Shown piece by piece: positions 53,435 to 61,448 of a DNA stretch of 64,000 nt. This DNA comes from DATBLQ01 sp036555325. GTDB lineage: Bacteria; Pseudomonadota; Alphaproteobacteria; Rhizobiales; Aestuariivirgaceae. The DNA lies in assembly GCA_036555325.1 (NCBI GenBank), contig DATBLQ010000005.1, positions 1 to 64,000 of the forward strand, read 5' to 3'. The notes under the pieces are model-generated. The model was given only the letters and a program-made list of their open reading frames with translations. It searched no databases and was not told the DNA's origin. Numbering within the stretch: the stretch's first letter is position 1; every line of letters begins with the position of its first letter. The translations under genes and the position numbers were made by a program.

Positions 53435-54201
53435 TAGGTGGCGCGGCCGCCAGTGAGATCGAAGGTGAACCCGGTGGTGAAGCTGCAGGCTGGCGATACG
53501 ATCCAGGCGATCATCTGCGCCGCCTCTTCAAGGTCCCCGCAACGCTTCATCGGAATCCTGTCCGTCATATATTTGATGGTCGCTTCCGGCAGCGCCGCCA
53601 CCATCGGCGTGCGGATCACGGCTGGAGCAAGCGCATTGATCGTTACACCGGTCTCGGCGTAGTCCTTTCCCATCGACTTCACCAGTCCGATGAGCCCCGC
53701 CTTGGTCGCGGAATAGGAAGCCATGCCCGCATTGCCGTCCTTACCGGCGATCGAGGAGATGTGCAGGAGCCTTCCATACCTTCGCTCCAACATGTGCGGC
53801 AAGACTGCCTGCGACAGGATGAGCGCCCCCCTGAGATTGATGCTGTATACCTTGTCGAAATCGTCGAGATCGACCTCATGGGCTTTGATGTTCGTGCGGC
53901 CGGTAATCGCCGCGCAATTGACCACCCCATGCAGCTGGCCGACGCGGCCGATGAGATCTGCGAACACTTTGCCCGTTGATTTCGCGTCGGTGATGTCCGC
54001 TGTCGTCGCCGTGGCTTTCAATTGCTCTTTTTCGATTTCGCTTGCCGTCGCCCGCGCGCCCGCCTCATCGCGATCGATGCAGTGAACGCTCACTCCCTGC
54101 CTCGCCATGAACTGTGCTGCCGTCTTCCCGATGCCGCTCGCCGCCCCGACGACCGCTACATCATAAGGCGTGATGGAAAAATAGTTCATCGACCTGTGCA
54201 T
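53431..54201 (-). CDS. Short-chain dehydrogenase/reductase
   Basis: 256 residues. GAASGIGK nucleotide loop, NCAAITG, catalytic HISSIAG serine and YSATKAG tyrosine/lysine, C-terminal GFTFDLTGGRATY. Start ATG 54201 after GGGGAAGATA; a second ATG lies four codons later. Likely acts with the neighbouring FAH-family protein on a sugar-acid or hydroxy-acid pathway, by proximity only. Confidence 0.88.
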   Translation of the reverse strand: MHRSMNYFSITPYDVAVVGAASGIGKTAAQFMARQGVSVHCIDRDEAGARATASEIEKEQLKATATTADITDAKSTGKVFADLIGRVGQLHGVVNCAAITGRTNIKAHEVDLDDFDKVYSINLRGALILSQAVLPHMLERRYGRLLHISSIAGKDGNAGMASYSATKAGLIGLVKSMGKDYAETGVTINALAPAVIRTPMVAALPEATIKYMTDRIPMKRCGDLEEAAQMIAWIVSPACSFTTGFTFDLTGGRATY

Positions 54202-54352
54202 TATCTTCCCCTGCAGGCGCTACCAAGCGAACAATTGGATCACGCGAGTTTGGACCTTGTCACCCTCAGGCAGAACAGCTTGGCAGTTTCCTTTGAAGTC
54301 GTCGATGTCTGACTTTGTCTGGGCGGGATTTGGCAAGCCGCCTGGCAAAACA

Positions 54353-54388
54353 TGCAAAAAAGAAGGATGGCCGAAAGACCATCCTTCC
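54353..54388 (-). terminator. Rho-independent terminator of the PRC-barrel gene
   Basis: On the minus strand GAAGGATGG and CCATCCTTC form a 9-bp stem with an 8-nt loop, followed by a T-run (A-run at 54355-54360 on the plus strand), just after the stop at 54410. Confidence 0.9.
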
Positions 54389-54409
54389 GCATTTGCCGCA
54401 TTAGCCTCT

Positions 54410-55063
54410 TTACTGCTGCTGTTGCTCCTGCTGCTGTTGAGGCTGGTCGGTGCCTTCTGCAGGCTGATCAGGCGCCATCAGACCCTGGGTTGTCCCAGTA
54501 TCCGGTGTGGTCGTTTCCGCCTGCATGTCCTCCTTTGACTTAAATTCAGGCGCAGCTGCCAGTTCATCCTTCGTGGTGTCAAGAACCAGCTTGATGCCGC
54601 TCTCAGTCTCCGTCATCTTGATCTTGCTCATCTCGATGGCGACATCCTTCTCGCCGATGCCGAGGAATCCGCCGACCCCAACAACGATGCCGTCGACCTT
54701 GCCGTCGCGCGACACAATCACATCGTTGACATCGCCGATGGCTTCGTCTGCCGGGCTGTAAACAGTGGCCCCGGTCAGATCGGATGCCAGGAATGTGTCC
54801 TTATCCTGCAGCATAATCAGGCCCTCAGGAGGCTTGGCCGTAGCCGTCTGCTCTGCCTGCTGTTGTGTATCCTGCTGTTGTGTATCTTGCGCCTGAGTGT
54901 CTGCCGGGGCCGCGTCGCCCTTGCCAGTGGTCTCCGGCTGTGCCTGGTTCTCCTCGACCTTCGGCGCAGTCTGTTGCTGTTCGTCGCTCGTCTGTGCGAT
55001 GACCGCCGTTGGCAAGCTTAGCGCTGCCAGCAGCGCCAACGAGCTCACGGTGATTTTTGCCAT
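54410..55063 (-). CDS. Secreted PRC-barrel protein with Gln-rich ends
   Basis: 217 residues: signal peptide to ~23 (AVIA), a low-complexity QQ/TQ region (~27-75), a PRC-barrel domain (~85-165, LASDLTGATVYSPADEAIGD, then KVDGIVVGVGGFLGIGEKDV), and a tail ending in a glutamine run. PRC-barrel envelope proteins are common members of the alphaproteobacterial general stress response. An EcfG-type promoter lies 47 bp upstream. Confidence 0.88.
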   Translation of the reverse strand: MAKITVSSLALLAALSLPTAVIAQTSDEQQQTAPKVEENQAQPETTGKGDAAPADTQAQDTQQQDTQQQAEQTATAKPPEGLIMLQDKDTFLASDLTGATVYSPADEAIGDVNDVIVSRDGKVDGIVVGVGGFLGIGEKDVAIEMSKIKMTETESGIKLVLDTTKDELAAAPEFKSKEDMQAETTTPDTGTTQGLMAPDQPAEGTDQPQQQQEQQQQ

Positions 55064-55109
55064 TAGCTCACTCCTTCCTAGATTAATGCCATTCCAATCC
55101 CGTAAGCAA

Positions 55110-55135
55110 AACGTCCCGCAGGGGGAGGGAGTTCC
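55110..55135 (-). promoter_or_regulatory. EcfG-type promoter of the PRC-barrel gene
   Basis: On the minus strand GGAAC (55135-55131), 17-bp spacer, CGTT (55113-55110): exact EcfG consensus. It overlaps a 9-bp inverted repeat (CCCGCAGGG with CCCTGCGGG, 55115-55143) that is probably the terminator of the upstream holin-like gene. Confidence 0.8.
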
Positions 55136-55143
55136 CTGCGGGA
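55115..55143 (-). terminator. Hairpin after the holin-like gene, overlapping an EcfG promoter
   Basis: CCCGCAGGG and CCCTGCGGG form a 9-bp stem with an 11-nt loop. On the minus strand it lies 29 bp after the stop at 55172, with a short T-run (CGTTTTGC) beyond. The -35 box of the downstream promoter is inside the loop and arm. Confidence 0.6.
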
Positions 55144-55171
55144 GATGATGAAATGAGTGTGTAACCTATTG

Positions 55172-55582
55172 TTATCGTCGCGTTTTTCGCCCTGCGGGAA
55201 AATGTCCTCGCGACAGCGCAAGCCCTGCTGCGAAAGCCGTCAGGATGAGCGCCCAGCCACTGGAAGTGAACGTCGCCTCCTCGCCGGGTTGCCGGATCGC
55301 CGTGGCGGACTTCTGCAGCTGGCGTGCCGGTTCGCCAATCTTTCTCTCGCGCCCCATCATGAGAGCGCCAAGTCCTGCCGCTAGCAACACGGCAAATATG
55401 ATGAGCGCCGACAGAGCGGGCCCCACTTCTTCCTGCAGAGCGATGAAAGCTGCCAGCAATCCGAAGACGATGGCAAACGAGAACAACACGCCTGCCGCCG
55501 CGAACGCTATGGCTCGTCTTTTCAGCCGACTGAGCTTTTCATTGGCGATCGCGCGAAGTTCACTGAACAGTTGCCCAAACAT
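55172..55582 (-). CDS. Holin-like membrane protein (phage holin superfamily 3.6 type)
   Basis: 136 residues with two closely spaced helices (AIAFAAAGVLFSFAIVFGLL and the ALSALIIFAVLLAAGLGALM region) and a third hydrophobic stretch near the end. Pairs with the DUF883-like gene upstream (7 bp gap), an arrangement common in proteobacteria (YqjE/YqjD). Name reflects the family, not lysis. Confidence 0.8.
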   Translation of the reverse strand: MFGQLFSELRAIANEKLSRLKRRAIAFAAAGVLFSFAIVFGLLAAFIALQEEVGPALSALIIFAVLLAAGLGALMMGRERKIGEPARQLQKSATAIRQPGEEATFTSSGWALILTAFAAGLALSRGHFPAGRKTRR

Positions 55583-55589
55583 GTGACGC

Positions 55590-55904
55590 TCACTTGTGGC
55601 GGCTGAGAGTGCCGGCGATGAGGCCGATCCCCGCAGCTATCGCCATCGCGGTGAAGGGGTTGCGCTTTACCATTGCCTCCAAATCGCCATAGGACGAAGC
55701 GATCTGGTCCTGCGCACTTTCCATCAGTTTTTGACTGTGTTCGTTGACATCCTCGGAAATGCTGCGGAGCAGCTGTTGCGACCCCTCGGCTTGATGCTGC
55801 AGCAAGGTCTGCACTTGATCGGCAATGGCGCCGAGATCCTTTCGCAACATGGCAAGCTGGTCGCCGATACCGTCAATCTCACGGGAAACACTTCGGCGTG
55901 ACAT
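55590..55904 (-). CDS. DUF883/ElaB-YqjD-like membrane-anchored protein
   Basis: 104 residues: a long amphipathic/coiled-coil region (IDGIGDQLAMLRKDLGAIAD and onward) and one C-terminal membrane helix (NPFTAMAIAAGIGLIAGTL) with an R-H-K end. YqjD-type proteins bind ribosomes at the membrane in stationary phase. The ATG at 55904 follows AAGGA by 7 bp; an earlier in-frame ATG lies on the ribosome site. Confidence 0.82.
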   Translation of the reverse strand: MSRRSVSREIDGIGDQLAMLRKDLGAIADQVQTLLQHQAEGSQQLLRSISEDVNEHSQKLMESAQDQIASSYGDLEAMVKRNPFTAMAIAAGIGLIAGTLSRHK

Positions 55905-55966
55905 CTTCATATCCTTTCGGGTGATGGAATAGGCCGGAAACGAAGGAAAAGCGCCCTGGCCCCCCC

Positions 55967-56203
55967 TTAGTCGGCTGTCTCTTCGAGTTCTCGCAGCGCC
56001 CGCTGCACCTCCGGTAGTCGGTCCTTTTCGCCTCCAGCCATGTTTTCTTCAGCAGATTCAAGCAGCCTCCGGGCATCTAGCTCCCAGCTTTTGAGAATAC
56101 GGACTTTTTCTTCCCGCGGCAATTTCGATTCAACAACCTCCTGCGGCGTCTGGAACGTTCGGGTTGGATCGTCAATCGCCTTGTTTCGCTCTGGCAGAGC
56201 CAT
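55967..56203 (-). CDS. Small conserved-looking hypothetical protein
   Basis: 78 residues, charged and helical (LPREEKVRILKSWELDARRL), with no cysteine or signal. It is in a run of stress genes on the same strand between dps and the DUF883 gene. Start ATG 56203 with AAGAGGAT upstream. Short proteins of this type are frequent beside dps in rhizobia; function unknown. Confidence 0.75.
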   Translation of the reverse strand: MALPERNKAIDDPTRTFQTPQEVVESKLPREEKVRILKSWELDARRLLESAEENMAGGEKDRLPEVQRALRELEETAD

Positions 56204-56235
56204 GAAATATCCTCTTTAGAACGTATCGGCAGCGT

Positions 56236-56742
56236 TTACTGGGCAGCGATGGCGCGCAGCATCCAGATGGCCTTTTCGTGGAAAGCCATGCGCCTTACCA
56301 AGATATCGTTCGTAACGATATCGCCGAGGTCTTCCGCCTCATGCGCCGTATTGCGCATATTGCGCACCACCGCCTCGTGATCGGTGATGAGCTGATCGAG
56401 CATCTCCTCGGTGGTCCGAAGGCTGAGCTCCTCCCCGAGGATCGAGGCTTTGGCCATCCTGTGTGCATTGAGTGGAACCAGGTTGCCCAAGGCGCGCACC
56501 CGCTCTGCAATTTCATCCGCCGCTTCGAACATGTCCTTGTAGTGTTCTTCGGTGAGTTTGTGCAGATCGAAGAAAATTGGTCCAACGACGTTCCAATGAA
56601 AGACCTGGCTCTTCAGCATCAAAACCATTGTGTCGGCAAGGCACTCGATCATGAGCGTGCCAAGTTTTTGCCGGGCGGCTGCGTCAAGTCCGGTTTTGAC
56701 GTTTATTCGTTGCGCCGGTACTTCCATCATCGTGCTTTTCAT
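56236..56742 (-). CDS. dps: Dps family DNA-protecting ferritin-like protein
   Basis: 168 residues. Ferroxidase-site residues are visible in SQVFHWNVVGP and FFDLHKLTEEHYKDMFEAADEIAERV, which are the family signatures. Stores iron using hydrogen peroxide and coats DNA in stress. No EcfG promoter is visible in the short upstream gap, so it may be read from the csbD promoter or have another start. Confidence 0.93.
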   Translation of the reverse strand: MKSTMMEVPAQRINVKTGLDAAARQKLGTLMIECLADTMVLMLKSQVFHWNVVGPIFFDLHKLTEEHYKDMFEAADEIAERVRALGNLVPLNAHRMAKASILGEELSLRTTEEMLDQLITDHEAVVRNMRNTAHEAEDLGDIVTNDILVRRMAFHEKAIWMLRAIAAQ

Positions 56743-56775
56743 GACCGCTGGGCCCTTCTACCGCTCGCCCCTCTA

Positions 56776-56801
56776 AAAATGAGGCTGCCGTCGGCAGCCT
56801 C
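56776..56801 (-). terminator. Rho-independent terminator after csbD
   Basis: GAGGCTGCC and GGCAGCCTC form a perfect 9-bp stem with a 3-nt loop; on the minus strand a T-run follows (AAAAAT on the plus strand). Confidence 0.85.
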
Positions 56802-56815
56802 GCACACTCGTTGAG

Positions 56816-57022
56816 TTAGAAGATCGTCTGGTTCTTTTCCCATGTCGTGACTTGCCGCTCGGCCTCATCACGCGCCAGGCCGTAGGCATTTTGAATTCGT
56901 CCGATCAATTCCTCACGCCTGCCTGCAATGACATCGAGGTCATCGTCAGTGAGTTTTCCCCACTGCTGCCTCACTTGACCCTTGAAGGTTTTCCAGTTTC
57001 CTTCCACGCGATCCCAGTTCAT
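56816..57022 (-). CDS. CsbD family stress protein
   Basis: 68 residues with the CsbD pattern: MNWDRVEGNWKTFKGQVRQQ, GKLTDDDLDVIAG, and a helical tail. Highly expressed stress proteins of unknown mechanism. GAAGGAGG ribosome site. Its EcfG-type promoter is 44 bp upstream. Confidence 0.9.
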   Translation of the reverse strand: MNWDRVEGNWKTFKGQVRQQWGKLTDDDLDVIAGRREELIGRIQNAYGLARDEAERQVTTWEKNQTIF

Positions 57023-57065
57023 GGGAGACCTCCTTCCGTTGAAATACGAAGTTTTGCTCAGTGTT

Positions 57066-57090
57066 AACGCCCGGGTGCCAAAATGGTTCC
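57066..57090 (-). promoter_or_regulatory. EcfG-type promoter of csbD
   Basis: On the minus strand GGAAC (57090-57086), 16-bp spacer, CGTT (57069-57066): exact consensus for the general-stress sigma factor encoded at 59387. Confidence 0.85.
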
Positions 57091-57100
57091 CAAGCGTGGC

Positions 57101-58108
57101 CTAGCTGATTTCGCTCACCGGCATGCTTATGTGGTACCGAACCCCATCCCCTGCAAACTCCAGCGAGGCTGTTCCCTGGACCGAACGCGGCGCCACCTCC
57201 TCGAGCAGGATGCGTCCGAAATGACGGGTTTCGGGCGTGCGCACCGGCGGCCCTCTTTCCTCCTGCCAGCTTAAGGCGAACTGTGCTTGCGGCTGCGACG
57301 GGCTGACGCCCCATCTCACCCTTATCCGTCCAACATCGTTCGCCAGTGCGCCGTACTTGAGCGCATTGGAGGTCAGCTCATGCAGCGCCAGTCCTAGGTG
57401 CTGAGCCGCATTGGGCCGCAGATAGATATGCTCGCCCTCGAAATGGATGCGGTTGGCCGCCGCTCCCGCAAACAGCAATACCTGCGTGCGAATGAGCTCG
57501 TGCATTCCCGCGCCGCGCCAGTTCTGGTCCGACAATATGTCGTGCGCGCGCGATAACGACAGCAATCTGCCGGAAAATCGCCGGTTGAACTCTTCGACGT
57601 TCGTCGAGCTTTTTGCAGTCTGATTGCAAATGCCCTGAATGACGGCCAGCAGATTTTTCGATCGATGCGCAAGCTCCAGAAGCAATACGCGCAAATGCGA
57701 CTCCGATTGCTTCCGCTCGCTGATGTCTATGGCTGCGCAATTGAGTCCGACGACTCTTCCGCTCGTATCGCGTACCGCATCGATTCTCAACTCGTACCAC
57801 CTCAAGCTGTCGCCGATCGGCCATTGAAATTCGATCGTGCGCGGCTTGCCGGTGTTCAACACCTCGCGCTTGGCCGGAAACACCGCTTGTGCGGCGGTCA
57901 AGGGCATGAATTCATCCTCGCTGCAGCCGCGCAGTTGCAGGGTTGTCAATCCTTGCGGATGGTTTTCCACCCACAAATAGTGCAGCTCCGCATCCTGTCC
58001 GAACAGCACCACATTCGAAAGCCGCAGTGCATCGCTATAGCTGTTCGGCCAGCCGTCTTCTTTTTGGTAGGCGATCAAGTTCTCTGCGCTGCGAAATATC
58101 TTATGCAT
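57101..58108 (-). CDS. Soluble PAS-HWE histidine kinase
   Basis: 335 residues, no membrane segment: a PAS-like region (~25-130, ending FDISERK-type IDISERKQSE) and an HWE-family kinase with phosphorylated histidine H148 in ELAHRSKNLLAV and a C-terminal ATPase domain. HWE kinases commonly phosphorylate PhyR in this class; lying just downstream of phyR on the same strand, this one is the probable partner. Confidence 0.9.
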   Translation of the reverse strand: MHKIFRSAENLIAYQKEDGWPNSYSDALRLSNVVLFGQDAELHYLWVENHPQGLTTLQLRGCSEDEFMPLTAAQAVFPAKREVLNTGKPRTIEFQWPIGDSLRWYELRIDAVRDTSGRVVGLNCAAIDISERKQSESHLRVLLLELAHRSKNLLAVIQGICNQTAKSSTNVEEFNRRFSGRLLSLSRAHDILSDQNWRGAGMHELIRTQVLLFAGAAANRIHFEGEHIYLRPNAAQHLGLALHELTSNALKYGALANDVGRIRVRWGVSPSQPQAQFALSWQEERGPPVRTPETRHFGRILLEEVAPRSVQGTASLEFAGDGVRYHISMPVSEIS

Positions 58109-58186
58109 GGCAAGTGCCTCAAATAGCTCAGGACGGCATCCGCTGCCGCACCGACACCGATAAAGGGATCGGAAGGCCCGGCTTGT

Positions 58187-58999
58187 TTATTCCGCGGCAC
58201 GCACTCGCGAAGCAACCGCCTTGGCATCGAAGAACAAGGCCTGGCTGATCACCGCTTTGACTATTTCCGGCTGGAACGGCTTGGTGATCAGGAAGGTCGG
58301 TTCCGGACGCTCGCCTGTCAGCAGACGTTCGGGATACGCTGTGATGAATATCACCGGCACCTTGAACGCCATGAGAATTTCATTCACCGCGTCAATTCCC
58401 GAGCTTCCATCCGCAAGCTGGATATCCGCCAGAACCATGCCGGGTCTTCTGCGTTCTGCCGCCGCCACGGCCTCCGCTTGCGTGCGTGCCACGGCCGTCA
58501 CCGAATGACCCAGCGAGCGGACCAGCTGTTCGATGTCCATGGCGATGATTGGTTCATCCTCGATGATCAGCACGTCCGTTGCCACCTGTTCGGCGATCTC
58601 CCGGCCGGCCTGGGTGATGAGCGTTGATGCCTCTCCTTCGCTGACCCCCAAAATCTTCGCAGTGTCGGCGATTGGAAATTCTTCAACCGTCATGAGCAAG
58701 AAGGCCTGCCGTGCCAGGGGAGTCATGACCTCGAGCTTCGCGTCGACCGTGTGCCGTTGGTCCGGATCGGCGGCCTGCGACCGCTCGGAATTGATGCGCA
58801 CGGATTTCCAAAGATTTGCGAACGCATGGTAGAGGGCCACCCGCGGCTCCATGTCCCCCGGGAAGGCCGAACTGTCCTGGAGCAGGGATTCAAGCAGGGC
58901 CGCGACATAGGCATCGCCGCTCTTCTGACTGCCGCTCAGAGCTCTCGCATACCGGCGCAGATAGGGAATGTGCGGTGAAATTTGCTGGGCAATTGGCAT
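58187..58999 (-). CDS. phyR: General stress response anti-anti-sigma factor PhyR
   Basis: 270 residues: an N-terminal sigma-factor-like domain (~1-135, DNA-binding residues degenerate) and a C-terminal receiver with phospho-acceptor D192 (MVLADIQLADG), ITAYPE and the conserved lysine in LITKPFQPE. When phosphorylated it binds NepR and frees EcfG. Divergent from nepR-ecfG across a ~210-bp region. Confidence 0.95.
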   Translation of the reverse strand: MPIAQQISPHIPYLRRYARALSGSQKSGDAYVAALLESLLQDSSAFPGDMEPRVALYHAFANLWKSVRINSERSQAADPDQRHTVDAKLEVMTPLARQAFLLMTVEEFPIADTAKILGVSEGEASTLITQAGREIAEQVATDVLIIEDEPIIAMDIEQLVRSLGHSVTAVARTQAEAVAAAERRRPGMVLADIQLADGSSGIDAVNEILMAFKVPVIFITAYPERLLTGERPEPTFLITKPFQPEIVKAVISQALFFDAKAVASRVRAAE

Positions 59000-59058
59000 T
59001 CTAACCCCTGAAGATCAAACCATAAATTGCAAAGTGAGGGTATTCTGCACGTCTCGTT

Positions 59059-59083
59059 AACACACTTTGCCCCATTTTGTTCC
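59059..59083 (-). promoter_or_regulatory. Candidate EcfG-type promoter of phyR
   Basis: On the minus strand GGAAC (59083-59079), 16-bp spacer, TGTT (59062-59059). The -10 element differs from CGTT by one base. The position is appropriate for autocontrol of phyR. Confidence 0.55.
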
Positions 59084-59114
59084 CGCGCCACGCTAAGGCT
59101 TTGTCCATAAAAAG

Positions 59115-59140
59115 GGAACTAAACTGTAGGCCGGTAGGTT
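59115..59140 (+). promoter_or_regulatory. Candidate EcfG-type promoter of nepR-ecfG
   Basis: GGAAC (59115-59119), 17-bp spacer, GGTT (59137-59140), 70 bp before the nepR ATG. The -10 element has one mismatch to CGTT. Positive autoregulation of nepR-ecfG is the usual arrangement. Confidence 0.55.
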
Positions 59141-59210
59141 AGCCTCTCGCACTATACCGTATAGTAGCCGCTGCTCCTTTAGGCGACGGGAAAGCTTGGA
59201 ATTGCTGGGC

Positions 59211-59390
59211 ATGACAAACAAGGAAAAAACCAACGGCAAGAAACCGGGCAAAAGTCCTGCTCTCGACCCCAACATTCAAGCCCATATCGGACGAAAACTG
59301 CGCGCTGTTTATGACGAGGTCGCGACGGCGCCGATACCGGACCGCATTGTGGATCTTTTGGCGAAGCTCGAGGAAGACCAAAGAAAATGA
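59211..59390 (+). CDS. nepR: Anti-sigma factor NepR
   Basis: 59 residues. The central IGRKLRAVYDEVATAPIPDRIVDLL segment (helix, then IPDR) is the family signature. It holds EcfG inactive until phosphorylated PhyR removes it. The ATG at 59211 is preferred to an in-frame TTG at 59196. ATGA overlap with ecfG ensures co-expression. Confidence 0.92.
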   Translation: MTNKEKTNGKKPGKSPALDPNIQAHIGRKLRAVYDEVATAPIPDRIVDLLAKLEEDQRK

Positions 59391-59944
59391 CGATCTCGCC
59401 GCGTCTGCGTGAAGAGCTCCTGGGTTCGGTGCGCTCGTTGCGAGCCTTTGCCGTATCCCTGTGTGGCCAGCCGGACCGCGCCGATGATCTCGTGCAGGAA
59501 ACCCTGGTCAAGGCCTGGTCGAACATCGATTCCTTCCAGGAAGGGACCAACCTGCAGGCCTGGCTTTTCACCATTCTTCGCAACCACTACTACTCTGAAA
59601 TTCGCAAGCGCCGGCGCGAGGTGGAAGATGCCGATGGCCACTACGCCGGCCGTCTCGCCGCCCATCCGCCTCAGCAGGGCCATCTGGATCTTGCCGATTT
59701 CAAGCGCGCTCTGCGCAGCCTGCCTGACGACCAGCGTGAAGCCCTGGTGCTCGTCGGAGCGTCGGGATTTTCCTACGAAGAGGCTGCTGGTATCTGCAAC
59801 GTGGCCGTTGGCACCATAAAGAGCAGGGTCAGCCGCGCCCGCAGCCACCTTGCCAAGACTCTCAAAATTGAAAGTGATTCCGATATCGGTCCCGATAGCA
59901 CTGCCGAGGCGATTTTCTCGTCGCTAAAACAGCGACGCGCCTGA
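59387..59944 (+). CDS. ecfG: General stress sigma factor EcfG (ECF15)
   Basis: 185 residues: sigma region 2 (LRAFAVSLCGQPDRADDLVQ, WLFTILRNHYYSEIRKRRRE) and region 4 (LPDDQREALVLVGASGFSYE, VGTIKSRVSRAR). Recognises GGAAC-N16/17-CGTT promoters, several of which flank this locus. Overlaps nepR by 4 bp; its stop abuts the convergent small gene at 59945. Confidence 0.95.
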   Translation: MTISPRLREELLGSVRSLRAFAVSLCGQPDRADDLVQETLVKAWSNIDSFQEGTNLQAWLFTILRNHYYSEIRKRRREVEDADGHYAGRLAAHPPQQGHLDLADFKRALRSLPDDQREALVLVGASGFSYEEAAGICNVAVGTIKSRVSRARSHLAKTLKIESDSDIGPDSTAEAIFSSLKQRRA

Positions 59945-60184
59945 CTAAATCCACTGTTCGGTACGCTTCGCCTGCAGGAGGGGCTCAGGCTCGGGCACGT
60001 CCGCATTGCTGGGATCCCCTGCCTTCTGGCCCAGCTCTTCCAGGGTCGGCGAAGTAAGATTCTTGTGGATCACGGTGACGCGAGCAAGACCAGCGGAATC
60101 ATCGCTCACGCCCACCCCCTTGCCGAGGATTGGCATCATGATGAGGATCGCTGCCCCGAGAATTGCCGCCAAAACGATCTGCAT
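59945..60184 (-). CDS. Small membrane-anchored protein of the stress locus
   Basis: 79 residues: one N-terminal helix (MQIVLAAILGAAILIMMPIL) and a soluble tail (VTVIHKNLTSPTLEELGQKA and onward). The ATG at 60184 has a GGAGGTGGCC ribosome site; the longer frame to 60214 is not needed. It is convergent with ecfG with no gap and has its own EcfG-type promoter, so it is probably a new regulon member. No family is recognised. Confidence 0.75.
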   Translation of the reverse strand: MQIVLAAILGAAILIMMPILGKGVGVSDDSAGLARVTVIHKNLTSPTLEELGQKAGDPSNADVPEPEPLLQAKRTEQWI

Positions 60185-60219
60185 GGCCACCTCCTCTCGC
60201 CGCTCGAGTGTCAAGGCCT

Positions 60220-60244
60220 AACGCAGGTTCCCCGGCAAAGTTCC
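60220..60244 (-). promoter_or_regulatory. EcfG-type promoter of the small protein gene
   Basis: On the minus strand GGAAC (60244-60240), 16-bp spacer, CGTT (60223-60220): exact consensus, 36 bp before the ATG. Confidence 0.8.
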
Positions 60245-60530
60245 ATCCTCAACCGAGAAAAGCCATAGCGCAGAAGTTGCAATCAACGGCTGTCGGGGCT
60301 GTTTCCCCAGAAAAATTGCAAGGAAGTCCAATTCCTTGGCCTGATTGATGTTTATCTTGTCCGGACAATTCCACGGTTGACGGGTCAGGCGCCCGCTGTG
60401 CAAAGCTGAACCTCAACAGGAGAATGCTCGGTTTTGGGGGCAGGGGCCTGGCGAGGACACCTGCAAAGGCCCCCTTCACCCGTTTTGGACTTTCTAGGAG
60501 GCGGGCAGTCACAGCGCTGGAAGGAGTGAA
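60245..60530. other. Regulatory region before the lactonase gene
   Basis: Contains an imperfect hairpin CAAGGAA-TTCCTTG (about 60319-60338) and the 12-bp palindrome listed separately. No gene. Confidence 0.5.
60357..60368. promoter_or_regulatory. 12-bp palindromic operator
   Basis: TTGTCCGGACAA is a perfect palindrome of the TNGT...ACNA type bound by GntR/FadR-family repressors. It lies 162 bp before the lactonase-dehydrogenase pair. The cognate regulator is not nearby. Confidence 0.5.
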
Positions 60531-61448
60531 ATGGCACTCACGAGCGACTCATACGAATACTACGACAAGCGCTTTTACGATCTTACCGTTCACATCGCCG
60601 ATCTGGAGGAACTGTTCAGCGGCTGTCGCTGGGCAGAGGGGCCGGTTTGGTTCAACGATGGCGGCTATCTCGTATGGAGCGACATCCCCAACAACCGAAT
60701 GCTGCGCTGGAGCCCTGATCTCGGTGCCGGCGTATTTCGCGCCGTTTCGAACTTCTCCAATGGCAGCACCCGTGACCGTCAGGGAAGGCTTGTTTCCTGC
60801 GAACACGGCACAAGACGCGTGACTCGAACCGAACCCGACGGTTCGCTCACGGTGATTGCCGACAAACACCAGGGCAAGCGGCTGAATTCTCCGAACGACG
60901 TTGTTGTGAAGTCCGATGGCAGCATCTGGTTCACCGACCCCAGCTATGGCATTCTGTCAGACTACGAGGGCTATAAGGCAGACATGGAGCAGGATGGCTG
61001 TTTTGTATACCGTGTCGATCCCTCAACCGGTCACACTCGCATCGTGGCCGATGATTTCGTGAAACCGAACGGACTTGCCTTTTCTGCCGACGAGAAAATT
61101 CTCTATATCGCCGATTCCGGTTTTTCTCACGATCCCGCCGGGCCCCATCACATCCGCGCCTTCACCGTCGGCGAGGATGGCCGGCTGTCGCAGGGAAGGG
61201 TGTTCTTCGAAGTAAATCCGGGTGTGCCGGACGGCATGAGAGTTGATATCGGCGGGAACGTTTGGACGAGTTGTAGGGACGGCGTGCTATGCCTTGATCC
61301 CTCGGGATCAGCCCTTGGCAAAATCCGCGTGCCTCAGATGGTCTCCAACCTTACCTTTGGCGGTCCCCGTCGCAACCGTCTCTTCATCACCGCCACGAAA
61401 TCGCTCTATGCAGTGTTTGTCGCAACAACCGGAGCTCAGAGTCCATGA
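60531..61448 (+). CDS. SMP-30/gluconolactonase-family lactonase
   Basis: 305 residues, six-bladed beta-propeller: metal-ligand glutamate in RWAEGPVWF, asparagines in NSPNDVVVKSDGSIWFTDP, and aspartate in LYIADSG. Hydrolyses a sugar-acid lactone. GGAAGGAGTGAA leader. Followed by a dehydrogenase with ATGA overlap, so the pair probably works on the same sugar acid. Confidence 0.9.
   Translation: MALTSDSYEYYDKRFYDLTVHIADLEELFSGCRWAEGPVWFNDGGYLVWSDIPNNRMLRWSPDLGAGVFRAVSNFSNGSTRDRQGRLVSCEHGTRRVTRTEPDGSLTVIADKHQGKRLNSPNDVVVKSDGSIWFTDPSYGILSDYEGYKADMEQDGCFVYRVDPSTGHTRIVADDFVKPNGLAFSADEKILYIADSGFSHDPAGPHHIRAFTVGEDGRLSQGRVFFEVNPGVPDGMRVDIGGNVWTSCRDGVLCLDPSGSALGKIRVPQMVSNLTFGGPRRNRLFITATKSLYAVFVATTGAQSP

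Noticed and set aside
55172..55582. Prophage interpretation of the holin-like gene
   Set aside because: No phage structural, integrase or lysis genes are nearby; the pairing with a DUF883 gene is the ordinary chromosomal YqjD/YqjE-like arrangement.
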